Both the position numbers and the translations under genes were made by a program. Shown here one piece after another: positions 1-4,876 of a stretch of DNA of 6,259 nucleotides. The notes under the pieces were generated by a model. That model worked only from the letters and a program-made list of their open reading frames with translations. It was not told the origin of the DNA and searched no databases. Source of the stretch: Alistipes sp. UBA928 (GTDB taxonomy: Bacteria > Bacteroidota > Bacteroidia > Bacteroidales > Rikenellaceae); the NCBI GenBank assembly GCA_002293665.1, contig DBDQ01000082.1, positions 1 to 6,259 of the forward strand, written 5' to 3'. Within the stretch, counting starts at the first letter, position 1, and each line of letters starts with the position of its first letter.

Positions 1-6
1 ACTTAA

Positions 7-825
7 CTAATCTTGAACCTTAATATTTATCGGAATATTCTTCAGATTCTCGATCGGAGTACGCCCCACCTGCACAGTCGCCACCGTGGCTCCCTGGTGA
101 CACATTATATAAAAGCCGACCGCATGGGCGAAACAGTGATCCAAAGGCAGGATGATGAGCGTGCGATACCACTCGGGCACATCGACCCGGGTCAGGGCCT
201 GTTCCACGTTGGCCGTGTAGTTACGATGTGTCAGCACCACCCCTTTCGGGTCGGCGGTCGTGCCGCTTGTGTATGTGATCGTAGCGTAGTCATCGTTCTG
301 AATGGAGCGCGCCTGAGCCAACAGTGCCTCCTTGCGTTCGTAGTCTGTTAAGAATTCGCGTCCCCGCTGCTCAAGCTCACCGAGGGTCATATCACCCTCG
401 CGCATCCCTTTTGCGCGCTCGAACAGAATCACGTGGCGCAGACCCGGCAACCTGTCGCGAATGGCGTCGACCTTGCGGTACTGCGACGGCGCAACGAATA
501 TCGTCACCACCTCGCCATGCTTCAACCGGAACATCAGGTCGCCCGTCTCCTCGAGTTTGATCGACAGCGGGACACTCACCCCGGCGGCGTAGAAAATCCC
601 CAACTCACTGATTATCCAGTCGTTACACCCTTCGGCAAGGATCGACACGTTGTCGCCCTTGGCTATACCCAACGATGCGAGACCCGCCCCGATCTCGATG
701 GCGCGTGCCTGCACCTGACGGTAGGTGGTGGGCTCGAACTTGTCGGCGCGCTTCTCGAGCAGAAAGGTATTGTCGCTGAACCGGGCGGCCGATCTTTCAA
801 AAAGGTCGATGAGTGTGTTCTTCAT
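7..825 (-). CDS. Long-chain acyl-CoA synthetase (AMP-binding family), N-terminal part only, truncated by a stop codon
   Basis: This is the N-terminal part of an ANL-superfamily adenylate-forming enzyme, which activates a fatty acid with ATP to acyl-AMP and then forms acyl-CoA. The ATP-binding A3 motif YTSGTTADPKG is at residues 185-195, and an A4-like segment LPLDHCFAHAVGFY is at 227-240. The family is normally about 600 residues long. Here the frame ends with TAG at bases 9-7 after 272 residues, so the later adenylation motifs, the hinge and the C-terminal lid with its catalytic lysine are absent. As written, the product should not complete the reaction. The last roughly 40 coding bases are AT-rich, unlike the rest of the gene, and only six bases remain beyond the stop. 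The start ATG (825-823) lies 32 bp after lepA on the same strand, with no Shine-Dalgarno, so the gene is probably second in a lepA operon. It may be a pseudogene, a gene broken by an insertion, or an assembly-edge artefact. Confidence 0.8.
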   Translation of the reverse strand: MKNTLIDLFERSAARFSDNTFLLEKRADKFEPTTYRQVQARAIEIGAGLASLGIAKGDNVSILAEGCNDWIISELGIFYAAGVSVPLSIKLEETGDLMFRLKHGEVVTIFVAPSQYRKVDAIRDRLPGLRHVILFERAKGMREGDMTLGELEQRGREFLTDYERKEALLAQARSIQNDDYATITYTSGTTADPKGVVLTHRNYTANVEQALTRVDVPEWYRTLIILPLDHCFAHAVGFYIMCHQGATVATVQVGRTPIENLKNIPINIKVQD

Positions 826-857
826 AGTTCGTTGTATATCAGGTTAGTTATTCTGCG

Positions 858-2645
858 TCAATCCATCTTGAGGACGGCGAGGAAAGCCTCCTGCGGCACC
901 TCGACGTTGCCCACCTGGCGCATTCGCTTTTTGCCCTTCTTCTGTTTCTCGAGCAGCTTGCGTTTACGGGAGATGTCGCCGCCGTAACACTTGGCCGTCA
1001 CATCCTTACGCACGGCCTTAACCGTTTCGCGGGCAATGATCTTTGCGCCGATCGCGGCCTGGATCGCCACGTCGAACTGCTGGCGCGGGATCAGCTCCTT
1101 GAGCTTTTCACACATCTTGCGGCCGAAATCGTAGGCATGATCGACATAGATCAGCGACGACAGCGCATCCACCGGCTCACTGTTCAACAAAATGTCGAGC
1201 TTGGCGAGCTTCGACTCCTTATACCCTATCTGATGGTAGTCGAACGAGGCGTAGCCGCGCGAAATGCTCTTGAGCTTGTCATAGAAGTCGAAAACGATCT
1301 CGCTCAGCGGCATCTCGAAGTTGATCTCGACCCTCTCCTGCGTGAGGAAAGTCTGGTTCTTCATAATGCCGCGCTTGTCCATGCACAGCTTTATCACGTT
1401 GCCCAGATACTCGGTCTTGGTGATTATCTGCGCAAGAATATAAGGCTCCTCAATGAGCGACACATGATTGGGCTCGGGCAGGCCACTAGGGTTGTGGACA
1501 TCCAACACCGCCCCCTTTGTGGTCGTTATGCGATACGAGACGTTGGGCACGGTGGTGATAACGTCCATGTCGAACTCCCTGTACAAGCGCTCCTGAATGA
1601 TCTCGAGGTGCAGCAGCCCAAGGAAACCGCACCGGAAACCGAAACCGAGCGCGAGCGAGCTCTCCGGCTCGAAGGTGAGCGAAGCGTCGTTGAGCTTGAG
1701 TTTCTCAAGCGATGCACGCAGGTCTTCATACTCGTCGGTCTCGACGGGATAGACCCCGGCGAAGACCATCGGCTTGACGTCCTCGAAACCGGCTATTGCC
1801 TCAGTGGCGGGCCTCGCGACATGGGTGATGGTATCGCCCACCTTCACGTCTACCGAGTTCTTTATGCCCGAGATGATATAGCCCACATCGCCTGCGCGCA
1901 TCTCGTCCCTCGGCGACAACTTAAGCTTTAAAACCCCGATTTCGTCGGCATCGTACTCGCTGCCGGTATTGATGAACTTCACGCGGTCGCCCTTGCGCAG
2001 CGTGCCGTTCACTATGCGAAAGTAGGCTATAATGCCGCGGAACGAGTTGAACACCGAGTCGAAGATCAGCGCCTGCAACGGTGCTCCCTCGTCGCCCTTG
2101 GGGGCGGGAATACGCTCGACTATCGCCTCCAACACCTCACCTATGCCTTGTCCCGTCTTGGCCGACGCCTCAAGAATATCTTCGCGCTTGCACCCCAACA
2201 GGTCGACTATCTGGTCTTTCACCTCGTCGACCATCGCGGCCTCCATGTCTATTTTGTTCAACACGGGGATCACCTCCAAGTCACTACCCATCGCCAGATA
2301 GAGGTTCGATATGGTCTGGGCCTGAATCCCCTGCGTAGCGTCGACCACCAACAGCGCCCCCTCGCACGAGGCAATGGCTCTCGACACTTCATACGAGAAG
2401 TCGACGTGGCCCGGAGTGTCGATCAGGTTCAGCACATACCGTTCCCCTCCCTGTAAATACTCCATCTGAATAGCGTGGCTCTTGATGGTGATACCCTTTT
2501 CGCGCTCGAGATCCATGTCGTCCAACACCTGGGCCTGACGCTCACGCTCGCTGATGGTTGCCGTCTCCTCCAACAGACGGTCGGCAAGTGTACTCTTACC
2601 GTGGTCGATGTGTGCTATGATGCAGAAATTGCGTATATTTTTCAT
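858..2645 (-). CDS. lepA: Elongation factor 4 (LepA), back-translocating ribosomal GTPase
   Basis: LepA is a conserved translational GTPase that binds the ribosome, is linked to back-translocation or relief of stalled complexes, and associates with the cytoplasm and membrane. The protein has 595 residues, near the usual 600. The GTPase motifs are all visible: G1 AHIDHGKST (11-19), the G2 threonine in GIT (51-53), G3 DTPGH (76-80) with its catalytic histidine, G4 NKID (130-133) and G5 SAK (161-163). The LepA-specific C-terminal domain is intact, with a lysine/arginine-rich stretch around 562-574 and the end EAFLAVLKMD. The ATG at 2645-2643 fits the family N-terminus MKNIRNF and lies 21 bp after a -7 box. 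No Shine-Dalgarno is seen, only an A-rich stretch. The stop is TGA. The gene is probably first in an operon with the synthetase downstream. Identification is very secure. Confidence 0.98.
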   Translation of the reverse strand: MKNIRNFCIIAHIDHGKSTLADRLLEETATISERERQAQVLDDMDLEREKGITIKSHAIQMEYLQGGERYVLNLIDTPGHVDFSYEVSRAIASCEGALLVVDATQGIQAQTISNLYLAMGSDLEVIPVLNKIDMEAAMVDEVKDQIVDLLGCKREDILEASAKTGQGIGEVLEAIVERIPAPKGDEGAPLQALIFDSVFNSFRGIIAYFRIVNGTLRKGDRVKFINTGSEYDADEIGVLKLKLSPRDEMRAGDVGYIISGIKNSVDVKVGDTITHVARPATEAIAGFEDVKPMVFAGVYPVETDEYEDLRASLEKLKLNDASLTFEPESSLALGFGFRCGFLGLLHLEIIQERLYREFDMDVITTVPNVSYRITTTKGAVLDVHNPSGLPEPNHVSLIEEPYILAQIITKTEYLGNVIKLCMDKRGIMKNQTFLTQERVEINFEMPLSEIVFDFYDKLKSISRGYASFDYHQIGYKESKLAKLDILLNSEPVDALSSLIYVDHAYDFGRKMCEKLKELIPRQQFDVAIQAAIGAKIIARETVKAVRKDVTAKCYGGDISRKRKLLEKQKKGKKRMRQVGNVEVPQEAFLAVLKMD

Positions 2646-2666
2646 CTTATCGTCTCAAATTCCCCG

Positions 2667-2696
2667 CAAAGTTAATACTTTTGAGGGTTTTTTAAA
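2667..2696 (-). promoter_or_regulatory. Predicted lepA promoter (Bacteroidota type)
   Basis: On the minus strand TAACTTTG (2674-2667) matches the Bacteroidota -7 consensus TAnnTTTG exactly. A TTTA (2696-2693) lies 18 bp upstream in place of the usual -33 TTTG, so the -33 match is partial. Transcription would start around 2660, giving a leader of about 15-20 nt before the lepA ATG at 2645. The consensus is established for Bacteroides; use at this site is inferred. Confidence 0.65.
2676..2683 (+). promoter_or_regulatory. Possible -7 box for the UbiA-family gene
   Basis: TACTTTTG fits TAnnTTTG on the plus strand. It lies 54 bp before the prenyltransferase ATG and is separated by one base (2675) from the lepA -7 box on the other strand. 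No convincing -33 TTTG is seen 18-21 bp upstream, so this is weaker than the lepA promoter. Confidence 0.4.
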
Positions 2697-2711
2697 GCCG
2701 GAACGCCGGCT
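2696..2711 (+). other. Small GC-rich hairpin in the leader of the UbiA-family gene
   Basis: The sequence AGCCGG-AACG-CCGGCT forms a perfect 6-bp stem with a 4-base loop, 26 bp before the prenyltransferase ATG. No T-run follows it on the plus strand, so it is not an obvious terminator for that direction. It could be a leader stem that affects mRNA stability, or it could be chance in GC-rich DNA. Confidence 0.35.
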
Positions 2712-2737
2712 GCGATTAATTTAAGCTCCCGGGAATC

Positions 2738-3571
2738 ATGAATATTATCGAAAAATACGCCTCGCTCGTCAAATTTTCGCACACCGTTTTCGCGCTGCCT
2801 TTCGCGCTGGTGGGCTATGTCTACGCCCTGCGCTCGACGGGGACGCCGTTCGAGTGGCTGCTGCTGGTCGAGGTGGTGCTCTGCATGGTGTTTGCACGCA
2901 ACGCTGCAATGGGGTTCAACCGCTGGGCCGACCGCGACATCGACGCGGCCAATCCACGCACGGCAGGCCGCGAAATTCCCGCGGGGATTATCAAGCCCAA
3001 GGCGGCCCTTTGGTTCGTGATAGTAAACGCGGCGCTCTTTGTAGCTGTGGCGGCGTTCATCAACCCTCTGGCGGGGATGCTCTCGCCCGTCGCACTGCTG
3101 GTGCTGTTGGGTTACAGCTACACAAAGCGCTTCACGGCATGGTCGCACATAGTGCTCGGCATGGCATTGGCTATCGCTCCCGTCGGAGCGTATATTGCCG
3201 TCACGGGACGAGTCGCAATGGCCCCCATTGTGCTGTCGGCGCTCGTGCTGACATGGGTCGCGGGGTTCGATATTCTCTACGCGCGCGCCGACGCCGAATT
3301 CGACCGTGCCCACGGCCTCCACTCCATACCCGCCCGCTGGCCCGGTTGGCGGGGACACGCGCTGAGCATCGCACTGCACCTCGTGACGGTCTACGCGGTG
3401 GTGGTTTTCGGGCTTTTCGTCTCGCTCGGCACCCTCTATTGGGTGGGCACGGCGATCTTCATCGTGCTGTTGGCGTTGCAGCACACCTCGCGCCGGTTGG
3501 CCTTCGACTGGGTCAACGGCGCCGCATCGGTCGCCTTCGCAGGGCTCGCCATCGCCGATCTGTTGGTTTAG
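2738..3571 (+). CDS. UbiA-family aromatic prenyltransferase, MqnP-like (menaquinone biosynthesis)
   Basis: This integral inner-membrane enzyme attaches a polyprenyl chain from polyprenyl diphosphate to an aromatic ring acid during quinone synthesis. The 277-residue protein is very hydrophobic, with about eight or nine membrane segments. It carries both magnesium-diphosphate motifs: NRWADRDID (N61, D65, D69) and, around 178-189, D178, Y181, D185 and D189. The surrounding text (AAMGFNR, NPRTAGREIPAG, YSYTKRFT, GLHSIPAR) resembles the UbiA-like group that acts as MqnP in the futalosine menaquinone route more than it resembles classical MenA. That assignment comes from remembered family patterns, so I leave the symbol blank. 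The start ATG is the first methionine and fits the family N-terminus. The gene stands alone on the plus strand and diverges from lepA. Its TAG stop (3569-3571) overlaps the pdxB stop from the other strand by two bases, leaving no room for a terminator between them. Confidence 0.9.
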   Translation: MNIIEKYASLVKFSHTVFALPFALVGYVYALRSTGTPFEWLLLVEVVLCMVFARNAAMGFNRWADRDIDAANPRTAGREIPAGIIKPKAALWFVIVNAALFVAVAAFINPLAGMLSPVALLVLLGYSYTKRFTAWSHIVLGMALAIAPVGAYIAVTGRVAMAPIVLSALVLTWVAGFDILYARADAEFDRAHGLHSIPARWPGWRGHALSIALHLVTVYAVVVFGLFVSLGTLYWVGTAIFIVLLALQHTSRRLAFDWVNGAASVAFAGLAIADLLV

Positions 3572-4566
3572 AAGAATTCCGTTCGATAGTCGTAGCCGTT
3601 GCGCATCTGCTCGAATCGCTCCGGAGCGGCTTTGAGCGCGGCACTCTCGGCGGCAATGTCGAAGTACGACGGCATCAGGCGGCACATCTCGTCCCATGTG
3701 ATAGCGCGCGGTTGGCTGCGCGATACTCCGGCGGGATACCAACCCGCGAGCGGCAGGCCGAACTCGCGCGCAAGAGCCCCGACGATCATCGAAGTAGCCA
3801 TTGCCTTACCCTGCAACGTGTAACCCGCTATGTGTGGCGTTGCTAACAATGCGCGCATCAAAGCCTCTCGGTCTATGTCGGGCTCATTGTTCCAAGTGTC
3901 TATTATAAAGTTGTGTGTCGCGACTGCGGGGTCGATCACCGCGCCGCGCGAGGAGTTGATAATCACGACTCCGGGACGGATGGTCGACATGAACTCGCGG
4001 TTCACAATGTGGCACGTGGCATCGGGGCCTGTGAGAGTCAGAGGCACGTGGAAAGTGATGATGTCGCACTCCGCCGCAAGCGTCCAAAGAGGATAAAATC
4101 CCTCTGCCGGCCCCAATCCTTCGGCCCTCGCGCGCGGAGGATCACTGCGCATCACGCGGAAACCCCACGCGGCGGCATAATCGGCGACAAGCGAGCCCAC
4201 ATTGCCAACCCCCACAACGCCCAGAGTCGTGTCGGCCGGGCGGCAGGCCAACCATGCCAGCGCCGCCGCAACCCACTGGAGCACCCCGCGGCTGTTACAC
4301 CCCGCCGCCGTGGCAACAACGATCCCGCGAGAAGCACACCACGCGGTGTCTATATGATCGAAACCGATGGTGGCCGTGCCAACAAAACGCACTCGCGAAC
4401 CCTCCAGGAGCGCCGCATCGCAACGAGTACGAGTACGCACCAACAGTGCGTCGGCATCACGCACATCACCCGGCCCGATCGCCCCGCCCGGCAACCGCAC
4501 CACCTCGGCAAAAGGCTCCAACACCTCCTCCAGAAATGGAATATCCTTGTCGACAACGATTTTCAT
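3568..4566 (-). CDS. pdxB: 4-phosphoerythronate dehydrogenase (PdxB), pyridoxal phosphate biosynthesis
   Basis: PdxB is an NAD-dependent cytoplasmic D-2-hydroxyacid dehydrogenase. It oxidises 4-phosphoerythronate to 2-oxo-3-hydroxy-4-phosphobutanoate in the DXP-dependent vitamin B6 route. The 332-residue protein has the family N-terminus MKIVVDKDIPF, the substrate-loop region GTATIGFDHID (63-73), the conserved GCN (89-91), the nucleotide fold GVGNVG (119-124) with acidic D142, and the catalytic set R207, E228 and H245 in SSRG, NNEPD and TPHIAG. It ends with a PdxB-like tail (NGYDYRTEFF). R207 and E228 are 21 residues apart, against 29 in E. coli PdxB and SerA as I recall them, so about eight residues of the connecting helix seem missing. 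The frame stays open well upstream of this start, but that stretch holds the promoter and a terminator. ATG 4566-4564 is therefore the start, and the next methionine is far inside at residue 193. Confidence 0.93.
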   Translation of the reverse strand: MKIVVDKDIPFLEEVLEPFAEVVRLPGGAIGPGDVRDADALLVRTRTRCDAALLEGSRVRFVGTATIGFDHIDTAWCASRGIVVATAAGCNSRGVLQWVAAALAWLACRPADTTLGVVGVGNVGSLVADYAAAWGFRVMRSDPPRARAEGLGPAEGFYPLWTLAAECDIITFHVPLTLTGPDATCHIVNREFMSTIRPGVVIINSSRGAVIDPAVATHNFIIDTWNNEPDIDREALMRALLATPHIAGYTLQGKAMATSMIVGALAREFGLPLAGWYPAGVSRSQPRAITWDEMCRLMPSYFDIAAESAALKAAPERFEQMRNGYDYRTEFF

Positions 4567-4570
4567 ACCG

Positions 4571-4600
4571 CAAAGATAATCGTATTTCTGCGTAGCCAAA
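4571..4600 (-). promoter_or_regulatory. Predicted pdxB promoter, very close to the start codon
   Basis: On the minus strand TTTG (4600-4597), an 18-bp spacer and TATCTTTG (4578-4571) match both parts of the Bacteroidota promoter. The -7 box ends only four bases before the pdxB ATG. Transcription would begin at or within a few bases of the ATG, so the mRNA would have almost no leader. This also argues against any start upstream. Confidence 0.7.
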
Positions 4601-4621
4601 TCCGCCGTAGGCGTTCCGACC

Positions 4622-4656
4622 AAAAAACTCCCCGAACGCATCGCTGCGTCGGGGAG
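4622..4656 (-). terminator. Intrinsic terminator (minus strand) with no gene assigned to it
   Basis: Read on the minus strand, CTCCCCG (4656-4650) pairs with CGGGGAG (4634-4628), and ACGCA (4649-4645, read on that strand) pairs with TGCGT (4640-4636). One base, 4635, is bulged, and a four-base loop covers 4644-4641. Six T residues follow at 4627-4622. This 12-bp GC-rich stem with a T-run is a textbook rho-independent terminator. It sits 55 bp upstream of the pdxB start on the same strand. No protein gene ends at it, so it must end a small RNA, act as an attenuator, or block antisense transcription from the speB side. Confidence 0.8.
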
Positions 4657-4714
4657 GACCAACTTTAATGTATTGATTATGAAAAAAGAATCCGTTACCC
4701 GAGTTATCCCAACC
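4622..4714 (-). ncRNA. Candidate small RNA or attenuated pdxB leader
   Basis: About 90 bases lie between a promoter-like sequence (4719-4750, minus strand) and the strong terminator at 4656-4622. There is no plausible reading frame in this stretch on the minus strand. Two readings fit. One is an independent small RNA of roughly 90 nt ending in the terminator hairpin. The other is a regulated leader that can stop before pdxB, about 55 bp further on. The second is less favoured because a better promoter follows the terminator. I recognise no known RNA family in it. The start position is inferred from the promoter spacing. Confidence 0.35.
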
Positions 4715-4718
4715 AAAG

Positions 4719-4750
4719 CAAAGATTCGAATAACTAACGATTGTCGAAAA
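4719..4750 (-). promoter_or_regulatory. Possible promoter for the candidate small RNA
   Basis: On the minus strand AATCTTTG (4726-4719) differs from the -7 consensus TAnnTTTG only at the first T. It has TTTT (4750-4747) 20 bp upstream in the -33 position. Alone it is weak; its value comes from lying about 90 bp before a strong terminator on the same strand. Confidence 0.3.
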
Positions 4751-4872
4751 GGCAATATTGCGTAAAACTTATGAAATATCAAATAATTATAAACTATATT
4801 TATCGAAAATGCCATATCTTTGCGTCCGCAACTCCTTGCCATACGTCGATCACCGGTAAAACTTGCGATGAC
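4751..4872 (+). promoter_or_regulatory. AT-rich upstream region, promoter and leader of the agmatinase-family gene
   Basis: An AT-rich tract (about 4766-4810) leads into TATCTTTG (4815-4822), an exact -7 box followed by CG, as at pdxB. No good -33 TTTG is present 18-21 bp upstream. Transcription from about 4828 would leave a leader of about 45 nt. The agmatinase frame is open back to a TTG at 4741, but the promoter inside it and the lack of protein-like sequence rule that extension out. No terminator or known riboswitch is seen here. Confidence 0.6.
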
Positions 4873-4876
4873 ATGA
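4868..4876 (+). other. Two-codon minimal ORF overlapping the agmatinase start
   Basis: ATG-ACA-TGA occupies 4868-4876, and its stop overlaps the agmatinase-family ATG (4873-4875) as ATGA. A ribosome starting at the first ATG would end exactly at the real start and could reinitiate there. It may simply be a chance repeat of ATGAC. The in-frame start is the second ATG. Confidence 0.3.

Noticed and set aside
7..9. TAG read as a recoded sense codon (amber suppression or pyrrolysine)
   Set aside because: TAG is also the genuine stop of the prenyltransferase gene at 3569-3571, and nothing here suggests recoding. Truncation or disruption is simpler.
1137..1931. A 264-codon plus-strand frame opposite lepA
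   Set aside because: It is antisense to a certain, full-length conserved gene and has no promoter or recognisable domain.
2672..3742. A long minus-strand open frame opposite the UbiA-family gene
   Set aside because: Its composition is rich in Arg, His, Gln and Glu as expected for the antisense of a GC-rich membrane gene, and it has no recognisable domain. The plus-strand frame has clear family motifs.
2854..3846. A 330-codon plus-strand frame overlapping the prenyltransferase in another phase
   Set aside because: It is rich in Arg, Gly and His, has no motif, and starts inside a well-supported gene. It is an out-of-frame shadow of GC-rich coding sequence.
4628..4656. The same hairpin as a plus-strand terminator
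   Set aside because: On the plus strand the A-run precedes the stem and no T-run follows it; no plus-strand gene reads into it apart from possible read-through from the prenyltransferase.
4679..4765. A possible 28-codon small ORF on the plus strand (MKKESVTRVIPTK...)
   Set aside because: No -7 box lies at a suitable distance, there is no ribosome-binding signal, and the peptide has no transmembrane, toxin or leader-peptide character. It overlaps the candidate minus-strand RNA. Chance is the simplest reading.
4741..4872. A 44-residue N-terminal extension of the agmatinase-family protein from a TTG start
   Set aside because: An exact -7 promoter box lies inside it at 4815-4822, the sequence is AT-rich, and it does not look like a signal peptide or a conserved domain.
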